A DNA stretch of 64,000 nucleotides from NCBI RefSeq assembly GCF_052050035.1, contig NZ_CP189882.1, positions 1,488,001 to 1,552,000 on the forward strand. The letters run 5' to 3'. Position numbers and translations under genes: made by a program. Positions 48,794 through 56,946 of the stretch are shown here, piece after piece. Below the pieces are notes generated by a model that was not told the DNA's origin, made no database searches, and saw only the letters and a list, made by a program, of their open reading frames with translations. Position 1 is the stretch's first letter; each line of letters begins with the position of its first letter. This DNA comes from Symbiopectobacterium purcellii_A. Lineage in GTDB: Bacteria > Pseudomonadota > Gammaproteobacteria > Enterobacterales > Enterobacteriaceae.

Positions 48794-48916
48794 CTATTTA
48801 TTAATGGGTAGCGCTTTACCTTGTGCAACGGCGGCGCGGTGCAAATCGTTAAGGCAGTAAAGCCAAAAAGCGTCCTGACGGACGACCGTATTTTCAATGA
48901 CAACTAATTTAGACAT
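48794..48916 (-). pseudogene. Phage antirepressor-like (KilA-N type) N-terminal fragment
   Basis: 40 codons from an ATG with a GGAGAAATC site: MSKLVVIENTVVRQDAFWLY, CLNDLHRAAVAQGKALP, then TAG. This is the start of KilA-N phage antirepressors (…NTPVRQD…YCLNDLHRAA); the normal DNA-binding domain is missing. Assigned from motif memory. Confidence 0.65.
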
Positions 48917-48978
48917 AACGATTTCTCCATAATGAAACGGATGTGGTTAAAGGTATTAGCAGACTCACTTGTAAAATT

Positions 48979-49008
48979 TTGCAGATTGGCGGTCAGATCG
49001 CTTACACT
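48979..49008 (+). promoter_or_regulatory. Putative sigma-70 promoter for DUF1640 gene
   Basis: TTGCAG, 18 bases, TACACT, ending 24 bases before the ATG at 49033 and before its AGGAGGA site. Confidence 0.5.
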
Positions 49009-49032
49009 TGGCTTAACACAGGAGGATTTCCC

Positions 49033-49485
49033 ATGGGCCAGGTTGCATTTGATACATTGCAGGCGTCAGAAGAGCTTCAAACCGCCGGGCTTACCAGTGA
49101 GCAAGCCAAGGCGATTTCGCTCGTCGTTCGTAAATCTCATGAGGTGGCGGATGTAGCTACCAAGCGTGACCTTGAGGACGTGCGTAAAGAGATGCAAGCC
49201 CGCTTCGAGAAGACCGACGCGCAGATAGCCGATGTCCGTAAGGACTTATCCGCAGAGATCGCCGATGTCCGTAAGGATATTGACGCTCGCTTCGAGAAGA
49301 ACGAAGCTCAGATGCAGGCTCGCTTCGAGAAAACTGAAGCGCAGATATCTTTAGTCCGCAAAGACTTGCAGCTTGAGATGGCCGGTATCCGCTCTGAGCA
49401 GAAGTTAATTCGCTGGATGCTGAGTGCTGGAATTTTGGGTATTCTCTCTCTGGTTGTGAAAGCTTTTCTCGTCACTGCCCTCTAA
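49033..49485 (+). CDS. DUF1640 coiled-coil membrane protein
   Basis: 150 aa. Strong AGGAGGA site before the ATG. N-terminal globular part (FDTLQASEELQTAGLTSEQAKAISLVVRKS), a long coiled coil built of repeated ADVRKD and ARFEK units, and one C-terminal transmembrane helix (WMLSAGILGILSLVVKAFLV). This is the plan of DUF1640 proteins, common in islands and prophages; function unknown. Lies beside a phage antirepressor fragment and a half tRNA. Confidence 0.75.
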   Translation: MGQVAFDTLQASEELQTAGLTSEQAKAISLVVRKSHEVADVATKRDLEDVRKEMQARFEKTDAQIADVRKDLSAEIADVRKDIDARFEKNEAQMQARFEKTEAQISLVRKDLQLEMAGIRSEQKLIRWMLSAGILGILSLVVKAFLVTAL

Positions 49486-49501
49486 TTAATTATGCCACTA
49501 C

Positions 49502-49555
49502 GGGTTGTTAGCTCAGTTGGTAGAGCAGTGGACTCTTAATCCATCGGTCGCGAGT
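49502..49555 (+). pseudogene. tRNA-Lys(CUU) 5' part, cut by IS256
   Basis: GGGTTGTTAGCTCAGTTGG (acceptor and D arm), anticodon arm GTGGACTCTTAATCCAT with CTT in the anticodon position, variable loop, and the first T-arm bases GCGAGT. The 3' arm and CCA are missing where IS256 starts at 49556. Non-functional. Confidence 0.85.
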
Positions 49556-50141
49556 CTGTAAAGAATTTCGTGTAAATGGCTCCATCGCTTAACCGGAAAT
49601 CCGATCTCCATACATCAACATGAATTGGCTCATAGCCGGTTTCCAGTCTCTGATTGGTAGGGTCCATTTAGCCGAGATATTATGCAAGGCTAGATAGAAT
49701 AATTTTAGCACCGAGTCATCCGTTGGAAATATTCGTCGCGTTTTCGTTATCTTGCGCAATGAAGCATTTAACGACTCTATCGCGTTGGTGGTGTAGATAA
49801 CCTTGCGGATCTCCGGCGGAAAATCAAAAATGACGATGAGACGTTCCCAATTATTTCTCCACGATGGGCTGATCGTCGGGAACTGCTCATCCCATTTGGC
49901 CGCGAAGGCATCCAGGGCCTCTTCAGCGCCCTCTAGCGTTGCGGAACTATAGATAGTGCGGAGGTCAGCAGCAACGGCTTTACGCTCTTTCCAGCCGACG
50001 TAGCGCAGCGAGTTCCGCACCTGATGCACGATGCAGAGCTGTACCCGCGTATGCGGGTAAACAGCTTCAATGGCATCAGGAAAGCCCTGTAGTGGTTGAA
50101 TAATCAGGACACTAAACTTACATCCAAAACGGAGGTGTTTA

Positions 50142-50420
50142 GTGAACCATAAACGACAATTTACCCCTGAGTTTAAAAAGGAAGCCGTTGCCCTGGTAAC
50201 AGAGCAGGGCTATACGATAGCCAGGGCAGCAGCATCGCTGGGCATAAGCAACAAAACCCTGCATACATGGGTCTCGCTGGCACGCGAGCAAAGCAACGGC
50301 GTACTCAGCGATGATGAACGTGCAGAGTTAAAACGGTTACAAAAGGAAAACAAAGAGTTACGTACAGAGAAGGAGATACTAAAAAAGGCGAGTGCCTTCT
50401 TCGCGAAACATATGTCGTGA
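50142..50420 (+). CDS. IS3 OrfA, DNA-binding subunit
   Basis: 92 aa: HTH (FTPEFKKEAVALVTEQGYTI, ARAAASLGISNKTLHTWV) and leucine zipper (LKRLQKENKELRTEKEILKKA). A-AAA-AAG near 50379-50386 is a classic -1 slippery sequence joining OrfA to OrfB. Confidence 0.93.
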   Translation: MNHKRQFTPEFKKEAVALVTEQGYTIARAAASLGISNKTLHTWVSLAREQSNGVLSDDERAELKRLQKENKELRTEKEILKKASAFFAKHMS

Positions 50421-51280
50421 GATACCGGTTCATTCTCGACAATGCCACTGACTTCAGCGTTCGTACACTCTGTCGGGTCATGCGTGTGACGGCCTCTGCC
50501 TGGTATGCATGGCGAAAAAAGCCCGCCGAACCGCTGCAAAAAGACGTGGAGGTCCGGGTCAGGTTAAAGGCGCTGTTCGCCGCCAGCAGGCAGGGAGCAG
50601 GAAGCCGGACGCTGGTCAAAAGGCTTCGTGGAGAAGGCATCATAATCAGCCGCTGGCGGGTGAGGAAAATCATGCAGGAAGAGGGGCTGGTCTGCCGACA
50701 GCGCCGGACTTATAAGGTCACGACAAAACCCCGCCCGGGTGCAGAGGTGGCCCCAGACCTGCTGAACCAGAATTTTAACCCGCCGGGGCCAAATCAGGTG
50801 TGGGCGAGTGACATCACGTATCTGAAGACCGGTGAAGGCTGGCTGTATCTGGCGGCTATTATGGATTTGTACTCCCGGCAGATAGTGGGCTGGCAGGTGG
50901 ACAGACGGATGACCTCATCGCTGGTCTGCGGGGCCCTGATGAAGGCATATAACCTGCGAACTCCCCCGCCGGGCCTGGTGGTGCATACGGACAGGGGGGC
51001 GCAGTACACGGGACAACGCTTTCAGGCGCTGCTGAGCAGCTACAGGCTGAGGAGCAGTATGGGAGACGTGGGTGCCTGCTGGGATAATGCGGTGATGGAG
51101 CGCTTCTGGGGCAGTCTGAAACATGAATGGTTGCTGCTGGTACCCCAGCCAACACGGGCTTACATGGAGCAGGATGTGGCGACGTATATCCGCTACTACA
51201 ACCTAGACAGGCATCATGCCGCTAACGGGGATCTGTCTCCGGTGCGTTATGAACAAATGGCTGAGAAAAAAGTGTCCTGA
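50417..51280 (+). CDS. IS3 OrfB, catalytic subunit
   Basis: 287 aa integrase-type DDE domain: Asp in VWASDITYLKTGEGW, Asp in VVHTDRGAQYTGQ, Glu in AVMERFWGSLKHEW. GTG start overlaps OrfA by four bases; the active form is normally the frameshift fusion. Confidence 0.93.
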   Translation: MRYRFILDNATDFSVRTLCRVMRVTASAWYAWRKKPAEPLQKDVEVRVRLKALFAASRQGAGSRTLVKRLRGEGIIISRWRVRKIMQEEGLVCRQRRTYKVTTKPRPGAEVAPDLLNQNFNPPGPNQVWASDITYLKTGEGWLYLAAIMDLYSRQIVGWQVDRRMTSSLVCGALMKAYNLRTPPPGLVVHTDRGAQYTGQRFQALLSSYRLRSSMGDVGACWDNAVMERFWGSLKHEWLLLVPQPTRAYMEQDVATYIRYYNLDRHHAANGDLSPVRYEQMAEKKVS

Positions 51281-51757
51281 TTTACTTGACCAGTGCACCC
51301 TTCAGGCCATCGCAGCAGGCGATGAAGATGTCCTGTAGCCCACGATTTTTCAGTTCTGTCATTACAGATAACCAGAACTTGGCCCCCTCGGTTTTGGCTA
51401 TCCATAGCCCCAGCAGCTCTTTTTCGCCCTGGCCGTTGATGCCTAGAGCCAAGTAAACAGACTTGTTGGTCACGGCTCCGCCGTCCTGGCTTTTGACCAC
51501 AATACAGTCAAGGTAAACAATGGGATAAAACGCATCCAGCGGCCGTTGCTGCCAGCGCTTAACGTCATCCATCACGGCATTGGTCACTTGAGAAATGAAG
51601 CCAGCGGAAACATCGACCCCGTAGACTTCTTTAAAGTGAGCCTGAATCTCACGGGTTGATAGCCCTCTGCCCCATTCCCACTCGAAACGCAACAAAGTGA
51701 CCCACTTGCCAGAGTCGGATAAAATCACCGTTCTGGCCATACTGGAGAGCCTGTTGC

Positions 51758-52725
51758 ATGCAGGGAAAACATCTGACTCAGAAAGAACGGTTCTACATCG
51801 AAAAGCGGCGTGGTGAAGGTGTCAACCAAGCTACCATCGCCAGAGAGCTTGCTCTGCCTCGCTCGACCATCAGCAGGGAACTCAGACGCAATACCGACCC
51901 TACTTTCAATGGTGTCTACTGCTGTAGAAGGGCGGACACTCTGGCGCGGGAACGCCGTCATAAGCCTCTGCCAAACAATGCTTTTTACCAGTTGGAGCCA
52001 CACATTCAGAACTTCATCAGGCAGGCGCTTTCCACTCACTCTTCACCTGAAATCATCAGTGGCCGTTTGCACCTGGAATTCGGTATATCTGTCAGCAAGA
52101 ATACGCTATATCGCTATATCCTGCAGGAGAGACAGGCTGGCGGGGAGCTATATAGCCAAGCGACATTATTTTGATAACAGCCAGCTATGCTTCTTTGCCG
52201 CATATCAGGGCATAGGATGTAATCATTTTTAAGTCGGTTGGCTATATCAGCAACTTCCTCATCGGGGAAAACGTTACAGGTACAATGCCGAAAACCTCAA
52301 ATCAGGCCCTATTCCCAACCGTGTTGGTATTGAGTATCGCCCAGCTCAAGCCGAGCTTAAACAGGAGCCTGGCCACTTCGAAATTGACACTATTTTTGGC
52401 AAAGACCAGAAGTCATTCTTGTTAACCATCGTAGATAAAGCATTGAAAACCGTCATCATTCGCAAACTGCCTAATAAGCGTGCGGAGACTGTGGTTGCTG
52501 CTTTCAGGGACATTGAAGCTAATACCTTTTGCAAGTTTAAGACCCTAACAGCTGATAACGGCCCTGAATTCGCTCTGCACGAGCAAATTACTCAAATCAC
52601 AGGGGCGCAGGTCTACTTTGCCCATCCTTATCATTCCTGGGAGAGGGGCTTGAATGAGCACACCAACGGGCTGATACGACGTTTTTACCCAAAGGGAACA
52701 GACTTCAGTCAGGTCAGTCATCGTA
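51758..52725 (+). pseudogene. IS30 transposase, interrupted (copy IV)
   Basis: HTH NQATIARELALPRSTISREL, Asp in HFEIDTIFGKD, Asp in LTADNGPEFALH, Glu in SWERGLNEHTNG. Split at GGELY by a MITE and cut after GTDFSQVSHR, missing about 30 residues. Confidence 0.9.
52153..52244 (+). mobile_element. 92-bp MITE (IS630-type ends), in IS30 copy IV
   Basis: TA at 52151-52152 and 52245-52246. Confidence 0.95.
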
Positions 52726-52817
52726 TAGCCAAGCGACATTATTTTGATAACAGCCAGCTATGCTTCTTTGCCGCATATCAGGGCATAGGATGTAATCATT
52801 TTTAAGTCGGTTGGCTA
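52726..52817 (+). mobile_element. 92-bp MITE at the IS30/radC junction
   Basis: TA at 52724-52725 and 52818-52819, with two different genes on its sides, each missing its 3' part: a recombination joint. Confidence 0.93.
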
Positions 52818-53244
52818 TACTACCGGCAAACATCTCTTGATGTCGAATCACACGGTGCTGATTATCGAGAAATAGCACGGTAAAAATCTCTCGCGCCTGA
52901 TGAGCCAACGCCGATTGCAGGTATCGCAGGGTCAGATCGGGATTCAGCATCGCTTTTTCTTTCACCAAACGCGTGGCGTATAGTCGCCGCGCCAACTCCG
53001 CTACCGCCTGAAATTGCACAAATTTAACAACGCCCATCCCTTTCACGGCGCAAAATGTTCGTTGCTCTGCCATCATGACATGGTAGAGGGAGCCAAAATG
53101 ATGCAGCAGTTGCTCTGACAAGGCCATCACGTGAACTCCCGGCAACCCAGTGCGCAGAAAAATGGCCAGCAGTTCCACATCCGTAAGCGCTTCAGCCCCC
53201 GAAACAATAAGCTTTTCACGTGGAGCCTGATCGTCAATCCACAC
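52818..53244 (-). pseudogene. radC: radC (RadC/YicR JAB-domain protein), 3' truncated
   Basis: 142 codons: WIDDQAPREKLIVSGAEALTDVELLAIFLRTG, helix-hairpin-helix region GMGVVKFVQFQAVAELARR, and the start of the JAB domain (EIFTVLFLDNQHRVIRHQEMFAG). The metal-binding HxHPSG..D motif is missing beyond the MITE. The native start is GTG at 53244-53242, with AAAGGAGG seven bases upstream before the 189-bp MITE separated them. Native place before coaBC. Confidence 0.92.
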
Positions 53245-53253
53245 CGTTGCGCC

Positions 53254-53442
53254 GGCTTTGTTGAATAATTTAAGATACTGATTTATATAAGCATTATAAA
53301 ATTTCAACGACTAATTTTTCCTCTCGGAATGCTTTTTATTGTGCTAACTATTTGATTTGTCGTTCTAACAAAATACATTCTCTGTAAATGCATTCTAACT
53401 AAAGAAGATGTAAATCAAACGGTTAAATTATTCAACAAAGCC
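53254..53442 (-). mobile_element. 189-bp MITE (IS903-type ends), between SD and start of radC
   Basis: 9-bp duplication CGTTGCGCC (53245-53253, 53443-53451). The first duplication directly adjoins the GTG start; AAAGGAGG lies on the other side. The MITE's 18-codon read-out frame runs in frame into radC. Confidence 0.96.
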
Positions 53443-53640
53443 CGTTGCGCCTCCTTTCCATCGTTACCCTATCATGGCAGGCTCGCGGTGGCGCGGCGAG
53501 GGCTCAAGCAAACACCTGCATAACCTCACGCAAGACGTCCTGCAACAAAGCGTCATGAGCATACACAAACGCGAGCAAGATTCCGCTCATCCGGCAAGGT
53601 TATGATAAAATGTTTCCTCTTAGGCGTTAATCGGACAAAG

Positions 53641-54885
53641 ATGATGACGGGATTTTCCAATCAGCCTGGGCTCTCCGGTAAAAAAATCGTGCTCGGCATC
53701 AGCGGCGGTATCGCCGCTTACAAGTGCCCAGAAATTGTCAGTCGTCTGCGCGATCGCGGTGCAGAAGTCCGCGTGGTAATGACACCTGCCGCCAAGGCAT
53801 TTATTACACCGCTCACGCTTCAGGCGGTTTCAGGATACCCAGTATCAGACGATCTGCTCGATCCTGCAGCCGAAGCGTCGATGGGGCACATTGAGCTGGG
53901 AAAATGGGCGGACCTGGTTATTCTTGCTCCCGCAACGGCAGATGTGATTGCACGTTTAGCCGCTGGCATGGCTAACGATTTGCTCACCACGCTTTGTCTG
54001 GCAACGGCAGCCTCCGTCGCTATTGCACCTGCCATGAATCAGCAGATGTATCGTGCGACACCAACACAGGATAATCTCGCCACATTGGCACGGCGCGGTG
54101 GCCTGGTGTGGGGCCCCGACAGCGGCAGTCAGGCCTGCGGTGATGTGGGTCCTGGTAGAATGATTGATCCGTCGGCGATCGTTGAACTTGCCGACGGGTA
54201 TTTCTCGCGCGTCAACGATCTGCAACATCTCAACATTATGATCACGGCGGGACCAACGCGTGAGGCGCTTGATCCGGTACGTTTCATTACCAATCACAGT
54301 TCCGGCAAGATGGGATTTGCCATCGCTCAAGCAGCGGCAGAGCGTGGCGCTCACGTGACGCTGGTCACCGGTCCTGTGTCATTACCCACACCCGCTGGCG
54401 TTCAGCGCATTGACGTAACCAGCGCGTTGGACATGCAGCAGGCGGTGATGTCTCATGCGGCACAGCAGCAGATTGTCATCGGCTGTGCCGCCGTATCCGA
54501 TTACCGGGCTAAACAGATAGCCAACGACAAAATTAAAAAACAGGGTGATGAAATCAGTATCACACTGGTTAAAAACCCAGATATTATTGCCGGGGTTGCG
54601 GCCATGTCAGCGGGTCGCCCTTTCGTCGTTGGATTTGCTGCCGAAACCCAGAATGTGGAAGAATACGCGCGACAAAAACTGACGCGTAAGAATCTGGATC
54701 TGATTTGCGCGAATGATGTGTCCCTTTCAGGGCAGGGATTCAACAGTGACACCAACGCGTTGCAGCTGTTTTGGCCGGAGGGTGACACCCGTTTACCTCT
54801 GTGCGAAAAGCGCCTCCTTGGCCAACATTTAATCGATGAGATTGTCCGCCGTTATGATGAAAAAAATCGACGTAAAAATTCTTGA
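53641..54885 (+). CDS. coaBC: CoaBC, phosphopantothenoylcysteine synthetase/decarboxylase
   Basis: 414 aa bifunctional coenzyme A enzyme. N-terminal flavin-dependent decarboxylase (KKIVLGISGGIAAYK, MGHIELGKWADLVILAPATA, PAMNQQMY, SGSQACGDVGPGRM); C-terminal synthetase (ITAGPTREALDPVRFITNHSSGKMG, GCAAVSDYRA, VGFAAETQNVEEYA, KNLDLICANDV). N-terminus is about nine residues longer than in E. coli; ATG at 53644 or an internal start is possible. Overlaps dut. Intact. Confidence 0.96.
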   Translation: MMTGFSNQPGLSGKKIVLGISGGIAAYKCPEIVSRLRDRGAEVRVVMTPAAKAFITPLTLQAVSGYPVSDDLLDPAAEASMGHIELGKWADLVILAPATADVIARLAAGMANDLLTTLCLATAASVAIAPAMNQQMYRATPTQDNLATLARRGGLVWGPDSGSQACGDVGPGRMIDPSAIVELADGYFSRVNDLQHLNIMITAGPTREALDPVRFITNHSSGKMGFAIAQAAAERGAHVTLVTGPVSLPTPAGVQRIDVTSALDMQQAVMSHAAQQQIVIGCAAVSDYRAKQIANDKIKKQGDEISITLVKNPDIIAGVAAMSAGRPFVVGFAAETQNVEEYARQKLTRKNLDLICANDVSLSGQGFNSDTNALQLFWPEGDTRLPLCEKRLLGQHLIDEIVRRYDEKNRRKNS

Positions 54886-55312
54886 TGCACGCATTGGTCA
54901 ACAGTTCCCGTTACCGACCTATGCCACCGCAGGCTCGGCTGGCCTTGACCTTCGAGCCTGTATTGATGAAGGGATCGCGCTAGCCGCAGGCGAGACGATA
55001 CTGGTGCCAACGGGTATCGCTATCCATATCGCCGATCCCAGCCTGGCTGCTGTGATCCTCCCTCGCTCAGGGCTGGGGCATAAGCACGGTGTGGTATTAG
55101 GTAATCTGGTCGGGCTTATCGACTCTGATTATCAGGGACAACTGATGGTTTCCGTTTGGAACCGTAGCCAGCAAGCTTTCACTATCGAACCCGGTGAACG
55201 CCTCGCACAGATGGTATTTGTTCCCGTCGTTCAGGCCGAATTCAACATTGTCGATGATTTTGTAGGAACAGAACGCGGAGAAGGCGGCTTCGGCCATTCA
55301 GGTCGTCGTTGA
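54854..55312 (+). CDS. dut: Dut, deoxyuridine 5'-triphosphate nucleotidohydrolase
   Basis: 152 aa trimeric dUTPase keeping uracil out of DNA and supplying dUMP. Motifs in order: AGSAGLDLRA, PRSGLGHKHG, GLIDSDYQGQL, GERLAQMVFVPV, RGEGGFGHSGRR. The start overlaps coaBC by 32 bases; ATG at 54857 is equally plausible. Native operon partner. Intact. Confidence 0.97.
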   Translation: MMKKIDVKILDARIGQQFPLPTYATAGSAGLDLRACIDEGIALAAGETILVPTGIAIHIADPSLAAVILPRSGLGHKHGVVLGNLVGLIDSDYQGQLMVSVWNRSQQAFTIEPGERLAQMVFVPVVQAEFNIVDDFVGTERGEGGFGHSGRR

Positions 55313-55318
55313 TTCGAA

Positions 55319-55370
55319 AAGGGGTATACCCTGCGTTACCCCTTGGACACGCGGTCAATCGCGTGTCTTT
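55319..55370 (+). terminator. Hairpins after dut
   Basis: AAGGGGTA / TACCCCTT stem, then GACACGCG-GTCAAT-CGCGTGTC followed by TTTG, a good intrinsic terminator. Confidence 0.75.
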
Positions 55371-55448
55371 GTAGCGTTTATTCAAGACGTTGCCCTAAAT
55401 AATTCTAAATAGTTGTCAGCTTCTTTTTGATCAAGGGTCTTTTCTGAC

Positions 55449-56045
55449 ATGGCAGAGAAAGAGAATACGAAAAGGAATCGCCGCGAGGAAATCTTGCAAG
55501 CGTTGGCGCAAATGCTGGAATCCAGTGATGGCAGCCAACGCATCACTACCGCAAAGCTTGCCGCAATGGTCGGGGTTTCCGAAGCCGCACTCTATCGGCA
55601 CTTTCCCAGCAAAACGCGGATGTTTGACAGCCTTATCGAGTTTATTGAGGATTCGCTGACAACACGTATCAATCTGATCCTGCAAGATGAGAAAGATACG
55701 TTCCAACGCTTGCGGTTGATTTTGTTACTCATGTTGGGTTTTGCTGAACGCAACCCCGGCCTGACGCGCATCTTGACTGGTCATGCGCTGATGTTCGAAC
55801 AGGATCGTTTACAAGGACGCATCAACCAGCTGTTTGAGCGCATTGAATCGCAGCTTAAGCAAGTGCTGCGTGAGCACAAACTGCGAGAGGGGAAAACCCT
55901 TGTCCATGACGAGTCACTGCTTGCCAGCCAACTGCTCGCCTTCTGTGAAGGGATGCTGTCACGCTATGTGCGCTCAGAATTTCGCTTTCGGCCTACGCAG
56001 GATTTTGAGACACGTTGGCCACTGCTTGCCGCCCAACTCTATTAA
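55449..56045 (+). CDS. slmA: SlmA, nucleoid occlusion factor
   Basis: 198 aa TetR-like DNA-binding protein that blocks FtsZ assembly over the nucleoid. N-terminal HTH (RITTAKLAAMVGVSEAALYRHFPSKTRMFDSLIEFIE) and conserved body to the usual end RWPLLAAQLY. Own promoter likely, after the dut terminator. Intact. Confidence 0.97.
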   Translation: MAEKENTKRNRREEILQALAQMLESSDGSQRITTAKLAAMVGVSEAALYRHFPSKTRMFDSLIEFIEDSLTTRINLILQDEKDTFQRLRLILLLMLGFAERNPGLTRILTGHALMFEQDRLQGRINQLFERIESQLKQVLREHKLREGKTLVHDESLLASQLLAFCEGMLSRYVRSEFRFRPTQDFETRWPLLAAQLY

Positions 56046-56082
56046 CTTCACCTCGCTTTTGCCTAAGAGCCTCTGCACCAAG

Positions 56083-56105
56083 GCCTGTTTACACAAGTAA
56101 CAGGC
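56083..56105. terminator. Hairpin between slmA and pyrE
   Basis: GCCTGTT / AACAGGC arms; converging genes on both sides. No long T-run. Confidence 0.5.
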
Positions 56106-56150
56106 TGGCCAGAAACCTCTCAGGCAACATCAACACCTGTGCACCGGTGA

Positions 56151-56798
56151 CTACGCCGTTATACCATACCGATCGCGATAAGCCTTCACCGCATCCAGAT
56201 GCACGGCCATCTCTGGTTTTTCGGCCAAAAAGCTGATCAGGTCTTGCAGCGCAATGATGGAAATCACCTGACACTGGTAATCGCGTTCCACTTCCTGAAT
56301 GGCCGAAATGGCTCCTGTACCGCGCTCTTGGCGATCCAGTGCAATTAACACCCCGGCAAGCGTCGCGCCATTTGCCGCGATAATCCCCATGGATTCACGA
56401 ATGGCGGTACCTGCGGTAATCACATCATCGACCAGCATGATTCGGCCTTGCAGCGCGCTACCGACCAGATTGCCCCCTTCCCCGTGATCTTTGGCTTCTT
56501 TACGGTTAAAGCAGTAAGGCACATCGGTTTCATGATGTTCAGCCAGCGCCACCGCGGTGGTCGTGGCGATCGGAATCCCCTTGTAAGCCGGCCCAAACAG
56601 CACATCAAAGGTGATACTGGCATCCACTAACGCTTCAGCATAAAAACGGCCCAAAAGTGCCAGGTCGCGCCCGGTATTGAACAGCCCGGCATTGAAGAAA
56701 TAGGGGCTGACACGCCCGGACTTCAATGTGAATTCGCCGAATTTTAATACCTGTTTGCTAAGCGCGAATTCAATAAATTGGCGCTGATAGGCTTTCAT
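56151..56798 (-). CDS. pyrE: PyrE, orotate phosphoribosyltransferase
   Basis: 215 aa pyrimidine enzyme forming OMP from orotate and PRPP. PRPP motif RIMLVDDVITAGTAI, catalytic loop YCFNRKEAKDHGEGGNLVG, and N-terminal FIEFALSKQVLKFGEFTLKSGRVSPYFFN. MKAYQRQF start with GGAGATAC upstream; an in-frame extension upstream is attenuator sequence. Second gene of rph-pyrE. Intact. Confidence 0.97.
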   Translation of the reverse strand: MKAYQRQFIEFALSKQVLKFGEFTLKSGRVSPYFFNAGLFNTGRDLALLGRFYAEALVDASITFDVLFGPAYKGIPIATTTAVALAEHHETDVPYCFNRKEAKDHGEGGNLVGSALQGRIMLVDDVITAGTAIRESMGIIAANGATLAGVLIALDRQERGTGAISAIQEVERDYQCQVISIIALQDLISFLAEKPEMAVHLDAVKAYRDRYGITA

Positions 56799-56835
56799 TA
56801 CTGTATCTCCTCGTATCACGGTGAGTATGGTTATG

Positions 56836-56880
56836 GCTGGAATTCCAGCCATAAAAAAAGCGACGCCGGGGTCGCTTTGC
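56836..56880 (-). terminator. pyrE attenuator
   Basis: On the minus strand AAAGCGACCCCGGCGTCGCT is followed by T7, preceding pyrE and following rph; GGCTGGAATTCCAGCC palindrome follows. In enterics, UTP-sensitive coupling of transcription with rph translation controls read-through here; the terminator and gene order are preserved. Confidence 0.85.
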
Positions 56881-56946
56881 AAAAATGGACAACGCCGCTG
56901 CCAGGCAACGGCTAATGAGATGACAGGCGGTTTATGCCAATCATGT

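Larger units (their letters stand above)
50088..51297 (+). mobile_element. IS3-family element (1210 bp)
   Basis: Begins TGTAGTGGTTGAATAATCAG and ends CCAGTGCA; inner inverted repeat AGGACACT / AGTGTCCT. Flanked by CCC on both sides (50085-50087, 51298-51300). Single copy in the window, complete. Confidence 0.93.
49556..51668 (-). mobile_element. IS256-family element, 3' part, containing an IS3
   Basis: Right end CTGTAAAGAATTTCGTG at 49556; contains IS3 at 50088-51297; cut at 51668 by IS30 copy IV. The 5' quarter of the element is missing. Confidence 0.92.
49589..51668 (-). pseudogene. IS256-family transposase, interrupted and truncated
   Basis: C-terminal part 49589-50087 and central part 51301-51668, homologous to the copy at 1-1188 with minor changes (NAVMDDVKRW, GINGQGEKELL). 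N-terminus lost at IS30. Confidence 0.9.
51669..52725 (+). mobile_element. IS30-family element, copy IV (diverged), right end lost
   Basis: Left end GCCCCATTCCCACTCGAAA. Holds a 92-bp MITE (52153-52244) and ends at a second one (52726), beyond which lies radC. Clearly diverged in DNA from copies I-III, so an older or separately acquired lineage. Confidence 0.9.

Noticed and set aside
49556..51668. IS256 as source of a second tRNA half downstream
   Set aside because: The DNA beyond the nested IS256/IS3/IS30 block is radC, with no tRNA 3' arm.
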